The notes beneath the pieces were generated by a model, which was given only the letters and a program-made list of their open reading frames with translations, was not told the DNA's origin and searched no databases. The position numbers and the translations under genes are program-made. Below are positions 1-8,727 of a stretch of DNA of 64,000 nucleotides, piece after piece; position 1 is the first letter of the stretch, and each line of letters begins with the position of its first letter. Source of the stretch: Acidovorax sp. Leaf191. GTDB taxonomy: Bacteria > Pseudomonadota > Gammaproteobacteria > Burkholderiales > Burkholderiaceae_C. The DNA lies in contig NZ_LMPT01000019.1 in NCBI RefSeq assembly GCF_001424425.1, positions 1,197,206 through 1,261,205 on the forward strand, given 5' to 3'.

Positions 1-54
1 GTGATCAACGAGGGCGGAAAGATGGTGGTCACCGCCATCGAGCCTGCCAAGTAA
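1..54 (+). CDS. C-terminal end of an unidentified protein (partial)
   Basis: An open frame enters from the left edge and ends with VTAIEPAK and a TAA at 52-54. Only 17 residues are visible, so no family can be named. It is read in the same direction as the small secreted protein that follows, and a hairpin lies between them. It may be the last residues of a metal-resistance protein, given the neighbours, but this is only context. Confidence 0.45.
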   Translation: MINEGGKMVVTAIEPAK

Positions 55-73
55 GCGCAAAAAGTGTCTCGAT

Positions 74-100
74 ACGCCCTCAAGAAAAGGGGGCGTTCTT
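74..100 (+). terminator. probable terminator hairpin
   Basis: ACGCCC at 74-79 pairs with GGGCGT at 91-96 around an A-rich loop and is followed by TTCTTCTGTT. The position directly behind the stop of the partial gene fits an intrinsic terminator, though the T tract is interrupted. Confidence 0.5.
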
Positions 101-132
101 CTGTTCGCACGTCAACCTACCAAGGAAAAATC

Positions 133-426
133 ATGAGAACTCTCCTTATCGCCCTGGCCATGACCGCCGCATCGTCCGCATTCGCCGCTGGCGACACCCA
201 AGAGGCCACGCCCTACACCAACTCCAAGGCGCAAGCGCATGGCGAGGAACACAAAAAGGCCCGTCCTGCGACCGGTGTGAAGCGGACCAAGGATGGCAGT
301 ACGGCGCGGGGTGAAGGCTCTGGCATCGCCGACACCAGCAAGGCCGAAGCCCGTGGTCAGGAAAAGGCCAATGCGCGTGAAGCCATGCCGCACAAGGAAG
401 CCACTCCGGGCTCCACGCCTAAGTAA
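133..426 (+). CDS. small secreted hydrophilic protein
   Basis: The ATG at 133 is chosen because AAGGAAAA lies a few bases upstream and it begins a clear signal peptide (MRTLLIALAMTAASSAFA, cleavage after AFA). The mature part, about 79 residues, is very rich in Lys, Glu, Ala, Gly and Thr, has no cysteine and no recognised domain, and is probably disordered in the periplasm. It stands beside the copper genes and points toward cueR, so a metal-stress role is possible. I do not recognise the family. Confidence 0.7.
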   Translation: MRTLLIALAMTAASSAFAAGDTQEATPYTNSKAQAHGEEHKKARPATGVKRTKDGSTARGEGSGIADTSKAEARGQEKANAREAMPHKEATPGSTPK

Positions 427-433
427 TGCAAAC

Positions 434-459
434 GGGTGGGCCACAAGCGTGGCCCACCC
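434..459. terminator. strong hairpin between convergent genes
   Basis: An 11-bp perfect stem (434-444 with 449-459) closes a four-base AAGC loop. It sits just after the secreted-protein stop and before the end of cueR on the other strand. There is no T tract, so it may be a bidirectional mRNA-end structure rather than a classical Rho-independent terminator. Confidence 0.45.
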
Positions 460-524
460 AAGTACGGGCGGGCCGCAATCGTGGTGCAAGGTGATGGCTT
501 CGCAAGCCCCCCTCAGGGCCTAGT

Positions 525-1085
525 TCAGTGCCCGCTCCGATGTACGTGGACTCCGCGCATCCACGTCATAAGGTCTAGATGGCTGTTCGTCGGCGTGTCG
601 GTCACACCAGAGTGCGCTCTGGAAACCTTGGCTCCGCGCCGAGTCGGCTTGACGAAACTTGCGTTGTGGTTGGGCTTCGAGGGACTGTCCGCCGCCAGGT
701 TGTCAAGAATTGCGCAGTTCGAGTGGTCGTCGCCAGCGCACACAGAAACCAACTGCTCCAAGGCTGATTTCATCTCGATAATCTCCCGCAGCTTCTCCTC
801 CAGATCCGCCAGATGGCGCTCCGCAATCGCCTTTACCTGCCGACTGGTGCGGTGCGTGTCACCCCATTGGCCGATCAACTCCGCAATCTGGGGCATGGAG
901 AACCCGAGGCGGCGCGACTGGCGGATGAAACGCAGTACCGAAACTTCGCGCTCACCGTATTTTCGATAGCCAGACTCACTGCGCTCAGCTTCTGGCAACA
1001 AACCTGTTTGCTCGTAGTGGCGGATCATCTTGGCCGATACACCTGCCGCTTTGGCCGCTTCGCCGATGTTCATGAGTGTGGTCAT
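525..1085 (-). CDS. cueR: CueR-type MerR family copper-responsive activator
   Basis: Start at 1085: AGGAG lies 6 bases upstream of ATG, and the protein opens with the MerR winged helix-turn-helix (MNIGEAAKAAGVSAKMIRHY). A dimerisation helix follows, then the metal loop CAGDDHSNC, with two cysteines eight positions apart as in CueR C112/C120; this spacing and sequence argue for Cu(I)/Ag(I)/Au(I) sensing. The protein has 186 residues whereas CueR usually has about 135; roughly 50 residues after AILDNLAAD have no counterpart and look like read-through of a lost stop. It is read together with copZ, away from copA, and should activate the copZ and copA promoters. Confidence 0.9.
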   Translation of the reverse strand: MTTLMNIGEAAKAAGVSAKMIRHYEQTGLLPEAERSESGYRKYGEREVSVLRFIRQSRRLGFSMPQIAELIGQWGDTHRTSRQVKAIAERHLADLEEKLREIIEMKSALEQLVSVCAGDDHSNCAILDNLAADSPSKPNHNASFVKPTRRGAKVSRAHSGVTDTPTNSHLDLMTWMRGVHVHRSGH

Positions 1086-1108
1086 GGATGCTCCTGTGCA
1101 ATGGAATA

Positions 1109-1144
1109 ACACGGTAGCAAGGACTTTGGCCCTTACCACCGTGT
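1109..1144 (-). promoter_or_regulatory. long inverted repeat upstream of cueR
   Basis: Two 14-base arms (1109-1122 and 1131-1144) match at 12 of 14 positions around an 8-base spacer; the outer ACACGGT is perfect and the inner parts are AAGG/CCTT. It lies 24 bases upstream of the cueR start and 42 bases after copZ ends. The inner AAGG-N8-CCTT has the opposite polarity to the canonical CueR box, so another regulator or autoregulation may be involved. Confidence 0.5.
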
Positions 1145-1186
1145 CAATGTCAAGCGCTCCGAATACTACGTTTTGTAAAGCCTAGA

Positions 1187-1378
1187 TCAGGCGGGCGGAT
1201 ATCCAGCCTCGGTCAGCGCCTCGACCAGTGTCTTGCGATCTTCCGCGCTTTGCACAGTGACCATGCGTTTGGACATGTCCACCTGCACTTTACATTCAGG
1301 GTCTGTCATCTGAAGCGTCTGGCTCACCATCCCAGCACAGTGTCCGCAGGTCATGTCGGGGAGTTGGAATTCATGCAT
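1187..1378 (-). CDS. copZ: CopZ-like copper chaperone (HMA domain)
   Basis: This 63-residue protein is a single heavy-metal-associated ferredoxin-like domain. The metal motif MTCGHCAGMV (MxCxxC) is near the N-terminus, and the C-terminal EALTEAGYPPA is the usual last strand and turn. Such proteins carry Cu(I) to the N-terminal domains of CopA. It is divergent from copA and lies upstream of cueR on the same strand. The promoter region between copZ and copA holds a CueR-like box. Confidence 0.85.
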   Translation of the reverse strand: MHEFQLPDMTCGHCAGMVSQTLQMTDPECKVQVDMSKRMVTVQSAEDRKTLVEALTEAGYPPA

Positions 1379-1418
1379 TTTTCGCCTCTTGGAAAAAGTT
1401 AAGAGGCTTTCAGTCTCC

Positions 1419-1442
1419 GGTTTGCCACTGGGGCAAGGTCAA
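1419..1442 (-). promoter_or_regulatory. CueR-type operator of copZ
   Basis: On the minus strand the bases read TTGACCTTGCCCCAGTGGCA and continue AACC. This has the MerR-type arrangement of a TTGACC -35 with CCTTGCC...GGCAA arms in the long spacer, close to the CueR consensus. It is 41 bases upstream of copZ. It may also influence the divergent copA promoter. Confidence 0.65.
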
Positions 1443-1561
1443 GTGGCCAGATAGATATCCAAACAAGGAGCGGCGGCTCGCTTGCGTCTCCCATCATGTC
1501 AACCCTGAAAGTTCGAACTCTGCCGGCTAACGCCGGAGTTGAACACCACATGGAGATTACT

Positions 1562-3970
1562 ATGAACACCTCTGCCCATGAAGCGGGGCCGTCCGCCTCA
1601 CTATCTATCGCACTCCTGAATCTTCCGATACTTGGCATGACCTGCGGCTCTTGCGTTGGACGGGTTGAAAAGGCCCTCAAAGCCGTCCCTGGGGTCCGTG
1701 AGGTGACCGTGAATATTGCTACTGAGCGCGCCTCCGTGGTTGCCGCCTCCACGGTGCCGGTCCCGGCCTTGGCTGCGGCTGTCGAAAAGGCTGGATACGC
1801 AATAGCGGAAGAGTCCGTGGAGCTTTTGATCGGTGGGATGACCTGCGCGTCGTGCGTGGGACGTGTCGAAAAAGCGCTGAAGGGTGTACCAGGCGTCAAG
1901 CATGCGGAAGTCAATCTAGCCACGGAGCGTGCGCAGGTTCGTTTCGATGCAGGATTGCCTCCCGAACGCCTGGTAGCCGCCGTTGTAAAGGCGGGCTATG
2001 AGGCGCAGGTGGCGGATACGAACACTCCCACTGAACACGACAAGCAGTCGGCGCCCTGGTGGCCTGTCGCTCTAGCCGCTGGTCTGTCCTTCCCCCTGGT
2101 ATTGCCCATGCTTGGCATGCTGTTCGGTCAAGACTGGACACTCAACGGCTGGATTCAACTGGCCCTGGCCACGCCTGTGCAGTTCTGGCTGGGCGCGAGG
2201 TTCTACCGCGCTGGCTGGAAGGCTCTTCGTGCAGGCGCAGGCAACATGGATCTGCTGGTCGCATTGGGTACGTCGGCCGGGTTCGGTTTGAGCCTGTACC
2301 TGCTGGTCAAGCACGCTGAGCACGGCACACCCCACCTGTACTTTGAAGCCTCCTCTGTCATTGTCACGCTAGTGCTCCTCGGGAAGTGGCTGGAAGCCCG
2401 AGCCAAGCGACAAACCACCGAAGCGATCCGGGCGCTGCATGCGCTGCGCCCAGAAATTGCACGTGTGCGCACTGATGCCGGTGACATTGATCTACCACTC
2501 TCACGCGTGAAAGTAGGTGATACGGTGGTTGTCCGCCCAGGGGAGAGAGTCCCGGTAGACGGCTCGGTGATCGAAGGCGCAAGCCAGGTGGATGAGTCAT
2601 TGATCACCGGGGAGAGCCTGCCTGTGGCGAAGCACGTCGGTGACAAGGTGACGGGAGGCTCCGTGAACGCGGAGGGCTTGTTGTTGGTACGGACGACTGC
2701 GATAGGCGCAGAGTCAACTCTGTCGCGCATCGTGCGGATGGTTGAGTCGGCGCAGGCGAAGAAGGCTCCCATCCAGCGGATTGTGGATGAAGTGAGTGCG
2801 GTCTTTGTGCCCGTGGTGCTCGGCCTTGCTGCCATCACACTGATGGGCTGGGGCTTTGCCACTGGCAACTGGGAACAGGCGATCCTCAATGCTGTCGCGG
2901 TACTTGTCATTGCGTGCCCTTGTGCGCTGGGTTTGGCTACTCCCACCGCGATCATGGCGGGCACCGGCGTTGCAGCACGCCACGGTATTCTGATCAAGGA
3001 TGCAGAAGCACTGGAGGTTGCCCACCACATCGACACCGTGGCGTTCGACAAGACCGGCACCCTGACCGAGGGGAAGCCCACTTTGACGGCTGCGATGCCT
3101 GCCGAAGGCCTCCAGGATCAGTTACTGCCGTTTGCTGCGGCCATTCAGAACGGCAGCGAGCATCCACTGGCCAAGGCCGTGATGGACGCTGCACGCACCC
3201 AGGGTGTGACCGTTCCTCGTGCCACTGAGGTCACAGCGGTAGCTGGCAGAGGCATGTCTGCTGTCATCAAAGGACGCCAGATCCGCCTCGGGAGTACACG
3301 TTACATGGAGGAGTTGGATGTCAACATGGCCAGTCTGACCGGGGCTGCAGTACAGATGCAACAAGAGGGCCGCACAGTATCCTGGTTGGCTGACGTGACC
3401 GATGCGCCAGAAGTGATGGGTTTATTGGCATTTGGAGACACAGTGAAGCCCAGCTCACAACAGGCCATTGCCCAACTGCATGCTCTGGGCATCCAGACCG
3501 TCTTGGTCACCGGGGACAACAAGGGAAGCGCAAGCGCAGTAGCCAGCGCGTTGGGCATCGATCAGGTTCGTGCTGATGTGCTGCCGGAAGGCAAGGCGGA
3601 TATCGTGGCGCAGCTCAAGTCAGGTGGCAGGCACGTTGCGATGGTGGGTGACGGCATCAACGACGCGCCCGCTCTGGCTGCGGCGAATGTGGGAATTGCC
3701 ATGTCCACGGGCACCGACGTGGCCATGCATGCTGCGGGGATCACGCTGATGCATGGTGACCCCGCGTTGATCGCAGATGCCATCGACATCTCTCGGCGCA
3801 CGTACGCAAAGATCCGTCAGAACCTTTTCTGGGCATTCGCGTACAACGTGGTCGGGATCCCCTTGGCTGCATTTGGACTGTTGAATCCCATGGTGGCGGG
3901 AGCAGCTATGGCCCTCAGCAGCGTGAGTGTGGTGACCAATGCGTTGCTGCTGCGTTCTTGGAAGAGGTAA
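1562..3970 (+). CDS. copA: CopA-type P1B-1 Cu(I)-exporting ATPase
   Basis: The ATG at 1562 is preferred over 1496 and 1550 because GGAG lies 6 bases before it. The 802-residue protein has two N-terminal HMA domains (GMTCGSC and GMTCASC), the membrane motif CPC ([11 protein letters not shown]), the phosphorylation site [11 protein letters not shown], and the hinge [10 protein letters not shown]. The C-terminal membrane pair ends with [10 protein letters not shown]. Two MxCxxC domains and CPC followed by ALG identify the Cu(I) branch. It pumps cytoplasmic Cu(I) to the periplasm at the cost of ATP. It diverges from copZ-cueR and has no clear intrinsic terminator behind it. Confidence 0.95.
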   Translation: MNTSAHEAGPSASLSIALLNLPILGMTCGSCVGRVEKALKAVPGVREVTVNIATERASVVAASTVPVPALAAAVEKAGYAIAEESVELLIGGMTCASCVGRVEKALKGVPGVKHAEVNLATERAQVRFDAGLPPERLVAAVVKAGYEAQVADTNTPTEHDKQSAPWWPVALAAGLSFPLVLPMLGMLFGQDWTLNGWIQLALATPVQFWLGARFYRAGWKALRAGAGNMDLLVALGTSAGFGLSLYLLVKHAEHGTPHLYFEASSVIVTLVLLGKWLEARAKRQTTEAIRALHALRPEIARVRTDAGDIDLPLSRVKVGDTVVVRPGERVPVDGSVIEGASQVDESLITGESLPVAKHVGDKVTGGSVNAEGLLLVRTTAIGAESTLSRIVRMVESAQAKKAPIQRIVDEVSAVFVPVVLGLAAITLMGWGFATGNWEQAILNAVAVLVIACPCALGLATPTAIMAGTGVAARHGILIKDAEALEVAHHIDTVAFDKTGTLTEGKPTLTAAMPAEGLQDQLLPFAAAIQNGSEHPLAKAVMDAARTQGVTVPRATEVTAVAGRGMSAVIKGRQIRLGSTRYMEELDVNMASLTGAAVQMQQEGRTVSWLADVTDAPEVMGLLAFGDTVKPSSQQAIAQLHALGIQTVLVTGDNKGSASAVASALGIDQVRADVLPEGKADIVAQLKSGGRHVAMVGDGINDAPALAAANVGIAMSTGTDVAMHAAGITLMHGDPALIADAIDISRRTYAKIRQNLFWAFAYNVVGIPLAAFGLLNPMVAGAAMALSSVSVVTNALLLRSWKR

Positions 3971-4041
3971 GGACGAGCGCCAGATCCGACAACAGATCCT
4001 GTCAGATGCAGACCGCGTATGTCCATCGCAATCAGGCCGAC

Positions 4042-5106
4042 TCAAGAGGTTCTGTGAACGTGCTGATGGTGCACATCTGGTGCGTGGGGGTGAGCGTGGG
4101 TCATAGGGTCATGGGTGTGCTTGTGACTGTGGCTGCTCTTCGGCATAACATCGTGCACATGTGAATGGTGCCCATCGTCGTGCCGGTGAGCATGTTCATG
4201 CTCCAGCACTTCGTGTGTGTGCTCGTGACCATGGCTTTCCGCCAAGTGCAGTGCCACTCCCGCCAGCATCAATATGCCGCCCAGCAGCATCAACCATCCC
4301 GCAGAGCGGTCCCCGAGGCCGAGAGCCACGGCAGCGCCAATGAAGGGGGCAAAGGCGAACACTGAGCCCGTCCGCGCCGCGCCAAACGCCCTCTGGGCCA
4401 GAAGGTAAAAGCGCAGGCTCAGGCCGTAGCCCGTGGCGCCAACGGCGAGAAGCCCGAGTGCCGCATACAACGACGGCAAGGGCTCACCCGTCGAAACAGC
4501 CAATGCTGCCGTCGCAGCGGCTCCCAAGGTGGCCTTGGCCATCACCACCTGGCTGGGGTCGCGCTCAGCCAGCCCACGGGACAAGGTGTTGTCCACCCCC
4601 CAGGCGACCGTGGCCAGCAGCACGGCAAGCAGTCCCAGCAACTGCACGCCCCCTTGCAGGCCCTGGTCCAGAACGAGCGCCATTCCTCCTGCGAGCAGCA
4701 AGAGCATGGCGGCCCACACGCGGCGGTCCATGGTTTCGCTGTACAGCCACCAGGCCAGCGTGGCGGTAAATAGCGCCTCCAACGTAAGCATCAGCGATGC
4801 GCTGGCCCCGCTCGTGTACTGCAGGCCCCAGGCCAGGGCGACCGGGCCCAGGGCCGCACCGATCCCCGCCATAGCTAAGAGACGCCAGGCGTCGGATCTC
4901 TGCAACCTTGCCTCATGGGCTGCGGTTCGCAAGGACAAGGCTCCGACCACAGCTGCTCCTGCGTATAGAAGCGCGGCCGTCGTGAACGCCCCCAGCCCTG
5001 CACCCAGTCTCTGGACCGCAGGCGTGCTGATGCCGAAAAGAACCGCCGCCAGGAGGGCGAGAAAGCCACCGCGCAAGGCAGGGAGACGCAAAAGTTCACG
5101 CTTCAT
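4042..5106 (-). CDS. EamA/DMT-family exporter with His-rich tail
   Basis: The first 290 residues hold the ten hydrophobic segments of the drug/metabolite transporter superfamily, built as two EamA repeats. The last 60 residues are extremely rich in His (repeated HGHEHTHE, HSHVHD, HAHPHA), a typical metal-binding tail that probably faces one side of the membrane. Known relatives near copper and zinc genes are annotated as metal-related EamA transporters, but the substrate is not established. The gene converges on copA. It has its own upstream palindrome, which suggests specific control. Confidence 0.8.
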   Translation of the reverse strand: MKRELLRLPALRGGFLALLAAVLFGISTPAVQRLGAGLGAFTTAALLYAGAAVVGALSLRTAAHEARLQRSDAWRLLAMAGIGAALGPVALAWGLQYTSGASASLMLTLEALFTATLAWWLYSETMDRRVWAAMLLLLAGGMALVLDQGLQGGVQLLGLLAVLLATVAWGVDNTLSRGLAERDPSQVVMAKATLGAAATAALAVSTGEPLPSLYAALGLLAVGATGYGLSLRFYLLAQRAFGAARTGSVFAFAPFIGAAVALGLGDRSAGWLMLLGGILMLAGVALHLAESHGHEHTHEVLEHEHAHRHDDGHHSHVHDVMPKSSHSHKHTHDPMTHAHPHAPDVHHQHVHRTS

Positions 5107-5152
5107 GGTGCAGGTGATTTCGTCATGAATCCTCGTGGTGATATTCTCTTGC

Positions 5153-5176
5153 TTGATGAACCCTGAAGTTCGTCAA
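5153..5176. promoter_or_regulatory. palindromic operator candidate before the EamA exporter
   Basis: TTGATGAAC (5153-5161) and GTTCGTCAA (5168-5176) form 9-base arms with one mismatch around six bases. It lies 46 bases upstream of the start codon at 5106, on the promoter side of that gene. The size fits a dimeric repressor of the ArsR, TetR or MerR kind; which one is unknown. Confidence 0.5.
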
Positions 5177-5467
5177 GGTCAGGCAGTAAGGACAGTGGTC
5201 GGTTGCTCGGCAAGGAGAGGATAGTCAGCTTTCGGGAATCGCGGTCATCGGCCTATCCAAATTCAGTCTTCCCGGATACTGCAGAAAGTTGCCAAGAATT
5301 GTGGAGCACCACTCGACGCGGTCCGGCAGACACGCGCGTCCACCGGAATACTGAGCAGACAGTCGGCCAATGCTGATTGCGAGTCAGCAAGCTAGTTGAG
5401 CAGAAGCAAAGACTTTGAATTCGATCAGGAGCATCGTCTTCTCCCCTCAACTCGAAGGGAGACCATC
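5177..5467. other. intergenic region without a gene
   Basis: I see no supported coding region here. The last 20 bases hold GGGAGA, the ribosome site of the recombinase that follows. The stretch GCATCGTCTTCTCCC at about 5430-5445 also occurs at about 45477-45491, so this leader may be part of the mobile unit of the recombinase. Confidence 0.4.
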
Positions 5468-6091
5468 ATGGGATCCGAAGTCAACACCCCTCGCTATGAG
5501 CCTTGGAACAAGGGCAAGCTTGTCGGTCAGAAAGCTCCTTTCAAGCTCAAAGATATCTGGGCTCTGCGCGTGCGCCTTCAGATAGAAAATCGCGTTCGCG
5601 AGCTTGCTCTCTTCAACCTTGGCATCGACAGCAAGCTTCGTGGTTGTGACCTCGTCGCCCTCAAAGTTCGGGACATCTGCCACGGTGAGCAAGTTGCATC
5701 TCGCGCTGTCGTGATGCAGCACAAGACTCAACGCCCCGTCCAATTTGAAATCACTGCAGCTGCCCGTGAAGCTGTGCAGAAGTGGATCAAGGTCGCAGGG
5801 CTTAAGTCCGATGACTTTCTCTTCCCGAGCCGTATCCATGGCTCACCGCACTTGGGGACACGACAGTATGCGCGGATACTAGGTGGCTGGGTGGAGGAGC
5901 TCGGTCTTGACCCAGCAGAATATGGCACGCACTCTATGCGAAGAACCAAGGCAACGCTGATCTACCGGCGAACAAAGAACTTGCGCGCTGTGCAACTTCT
6001 TCTTGGTCACTCCAAGCTTGAGTCCACTGTGCGCTATCTTGGCATCGAGGTAGATGATGCGCTTGAAATATCTGAGCAGACTGAAATCTAG
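5468..6091 (+). CDS. minimal tyrosine recombinase (catalytic domain only)
   Basis: The ATG at 5468 follows AGGGAGA by a proper spacing. The 207-residue protein corresponds to the C-terminal catalytic domain of a tyrosine recombinase. It has the first Arg (SKLRGCDLVAL), a Lys (QHKTQRP), the HxxR box (THSMRR), the LLGHSKLEST box and the nucleophile in VRYLGIE. The N-terminal SAM-like core-binding domain of normal integrases is missing. A related decayed fragment lies at about 39962-40045. The function may be integration or resolution of a small element; no attachment sites could be identified. Confidence 0.85.
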   Translation: MGSEVNTPRYEPWNKGKLVGQKAPFKLKDIWALRVRLQIENRVRELALFNLGIDSKLRGCDLVALKVRDICHGEQVASRAVVMQHKTQRPVQFEITAAAREAVQKWIKVAGLKSDDFLFPSRIHGSPHLGTRQYARILGGWVEELGLDPAEYGTHSMRRTKATLIYRRTKNLRAVQLLLGHSKLESTVRYLGIEVDDALEISEQTEI

Positions 6092-6710
6092 TCGACAGTT
6101 CAGTCGCCCCGGCGGCCGCACAACTACGCTCCCACGGGCGATGGTGCTCACATCCAATCACAGGTTAGGTGAGTTGGCATATTTCCGCTTCTAGCCGAAC
6201 CGGTCATTCGCCAGCTCATACTGAACGACCGCAACCAGCCTGAAGCAGCCGTATTGACCATTTTTCAGCTGCATTCGTTCGCTTCATCCCATCCAAAGAA
6301 ATCACCTCCCACTGGAAGCCCTCGCTTCTTATCTTGTGTGGGACGACCATCAGCGCCACCCCCCGAGCTGCGTTCACATCTGCTCAGTGACCCGTCCTGG
6401 AATAGGTTGACACCTATGCGAGACTGAGCCCTAGCCGCAGTTGGCTTGCAAGAGACGCCCGGTGCACCGCATCGGGCGTTTTGTATTCTAGGGACAGGTG
6501 GGGCCGTTGCTCGTTGTACATGCGCACTGACTCCCTCACCATGGTCCTGGCTTGCTCCAGGTTTGCGGGGCGGTGCAGCAGGAATTCCATCTTCAGGATG
6601 CCGTTGACCCGTTCCGCCAAGGCATTCTGGTAGCAGTCGTACCCATCGGTCATCGAGCAGGTGATCGCATGGCGAGCATGGATGCGCTGGTACTCCGCCG
6701 AACAGTACTG

Positions 6711-8161
6711 GGTGGATTCAACCGGTCGTCGCAACACCCTAATCATGGAGGTGTTTATGGGACGACCCGCAGGGTGGATGCTGAAGTTGACAGGACGAGG
6801 AGCGATGCGTTCGCCAGGCGCGCCGTCGCTTCGGCGAGAAGTGGAGCGACAGTTCTGGAAGCAGATTGCCACTGGAATAACAAGCGAGAAGGCAGCAGAG
6901 GCCGTTGGCGTCTCCCAGCCAGTGGGTACGCGCTGGTTCCGTCATCGTGGCGGCATGCCATTGTTCATGTCGAAGCCGGTGTCAGCAAGATATCTGTCAT
7001 TTGGCGAACGAGAAGAGATCGCCCTCCTGCGGGCACAAGATGTTGGTGTGCGGGAGATAGCCCGCCGCTTGGGGCGCAGCCCATCAACCGTTTCGCGGGA
7101 GCTGACCCGCAACGCTGCCACGCGCGGCGGCAAGCTCGACTACCGGGCATCCGTTGCGCAGTGGAAGGCTGAGCTCGTAGCCAAGAGGCCCAAGCCCGTG
7201 AAGCTGGTCATGAACCCGCAGCTGCGGCAGTATGTCCAGGATCACCTGGAGGGCAAGATTCTTGACGCCCAAGGTCGTGAAGTTGCCGGTCCGCAGCAGG
7301 CACCATTTATCGGGCGCAACAAGCCCCACCGTGGAGACCGCAAGTGGGTGCAGGGCTGGTCACCAGAGCAGATTGCTCAGCGCTTGCGAGTCGACTTCCC
7401 TGATGATCTGTCCATGCGCATCTCCCACGAAGCCATCTACCAGGCGCTCTACATCCAGGGCCGAGGTGCCCTCAAGCGCGAGCTGGTGAGCTATCTGCGC
7501 AGAGGCCGTGCACTGCGCATGCCACGGGCCAGAGCCCAGGCCCAGGCATGGGCGCATGTCAGCGAAGACGTGATGATCTCCAGCCGGCCTGCAGAGGCGG
7601 ATGACCGTGCCGTTCCTGGTCACTGGGAGGGCGATCTGATCATCGGCCTGGACAGGTCTGCCATTGGCACGCTGGTAGAGCGATCAACCCGATTCACCAT
7701 GCTCGTGCATCTGCCTCGTGAGGCAGGTTACGGACTGACTCCCCGGACAAAGAACGGTCCCCCGCTTGCAGGATATGGCGCCGTTACTATGGCCAATGCG
7801 CTCAAGCGAACAGTGGCCACGTTGCCTGGGCAACTGCGCCAATCATTGACCTGGGATCGCGGCAAGGAACTGTCGGACCACGCGCGGTTCACCATAGAGT
7901 CTGGCGTGAAGGTCTTCTTCGCCGATCCGCACAGTCCCTGGCAGCGCGGCACCAACGAAAACACGAACGGTCTCCTGCGGCAGTACTTTCCCAAAGGGAC
8001 TGACCTATGCCGATGGGGCGAGCAAGAGCTCCAGGCCGTGGCCACCACCTTGAACAACAGACCACGCAAAACCTTGGGCTGGAGGACACCAGCTGAGGCT
8101 TTGAATGACTACCTAAAATCCGCAGCTCAACCCGGTGTTGCGACGACCGGTTGAATCCACC
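6711..8161 (+). mobile_element. IS30-family insertion sequence
   Basis: Ends at 6711-6738 and 8134-8161 are perfect 28-base inverted repeats starting GGTGGATTCAACCGG. The 3-base CTG at 6708-6710 and 8162-8164 is the target duplication. The 1451-bp element carries one transposase gene. Because the repeats are identical and the target frame is conserved, the insertion looks young and the element may still be active. Confidence 0.92.
6757..8154 (+). CDS. IS30-family DDE transposase
   Basis: Start at 6757: GGAGG is 5 bases upstream, and this start lies inside the element. The 465-residue protein has an IS30-type helix-turn-helix (LSFGEREEIALLRAQ... REIARRLGRSPSTVSREL), and a central region with WSPEQIAQRL. 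The DDE core follows, with Asp in HWEGDLIIG, Asp in LTWDRGKEL and Glu in QRGTNENTNGLLRQYFP. The C-terminus NNRPRKTLGWRTPAEAL is typical. It reads opposite to the IS3 genes it interrupts. Confidence 0.95.
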   Translation: MGRPAGWMLKLTGRGAMRSPGAPSLRREVERQFWKQIATGITSEKAAEAVGVSQPVGTRWFRHRGGMPLFMSKPVSARYLSFGEREEIALLRAQDVGVREIARRLGRSPSTVSRELTRNAATRGGKLDYRASVAQWKAELVAKRPKPVKLVMNPQLRQYVQDHLEGKILDAQGREVAGPQQAPFIGRNKPHRGDRKWVQGWSPEQIAQRLRVDFPDDLSMRISHEAIYQALYIQGRGALKRELVSYLRRGRALRMPRARAQAQAWAHVSEDVMISSRPAEADDRAVPGHWEGDLIIGLDRSAIGTLVERSTRFTMLVHLPREAGYGLTPRTKNGPPLAGYGAVTMANALKRTVATLPGQLRQSLTWDRGKELSDHARFTIESGVKVFFADPHSPWQRGTNENTNGLLRQYFPKGTDLCRWGEQELQAVATTLNNRPRKTLGWRTPAEALNDYLKSAAQPGVATTG

Positions 8162-8727
8162 CTGGATGCCCCGATCGGAGTGGTGCACCAGTCGCTGGCT
8201 GGTCTGCCTGTAGCGCAGGGCCATTTTCAGCGCCTGACTGACCTGGGCAGTTTCCAGCCCTTCATGTACGTGCCAGCCCACGATCTTGCGGGAATAGGCA
8301 TCCGTTACCAGGCTCAGGTAAGCAGGCTTTTCTTTGGTAGGCAGGTACGTAATATCGGCCACCCACAGCTGTTCGCAGCCGCTAGGCGCCACCTTGGTCG
8401 CGGCCTCTTTGAGCAGGTTGGGATGACGCCGGAAGCGATGGTGGCTGTTAGTTGTCTTGTGGTACGACCGCTTGGGCAAGACCAGCATCCGTTCGTGACG
8501 CAGGAGGTCGAACAAAGCATCACGACCGAGCTTGATGCCCGCGTGCTGCAGCGGCGCCTTCAGGATGAAGTGCAGCTTGCGTGTGCCGATGCGCGGCTGT
8601 TGCCGCCGCTTCTCATCGACCATGGCCACCACGCTGGCCCGTTGCTCATCTCGCAGCCGCTGACAGGTCAGGGCCTTGTAATGCGCCTGCCGGCTGATAC
8701 CCATGTACTGGCAAGCCCTCACAACGC

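Larger units (their letters stand above)
6414..8722 (-). pseudogene. IS3 orfB transposase split by an IS30 insertion
   Basis: The 5' part (8722 down to 8162) encodes the HTH_21-like region and the first part of the rve integrase core, with ADITYLPTKEK (first catalytic Asp) and HHSDRGIQ (second Asp). The 3' part (6710 down to 6414) continues with YCSAEYQRIH, then NALAERVNGILKMEF (catalytic Glu) and ends QRPHLSLEYKTPD. Joining both sides at the CTG duplication restores SDRGIQYCSAEY without frame loss, so the insertion is recent. In an intact copy orfB is reached by -1 frameshifting from orfA at 8772-8778. Confidence 0.9.
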
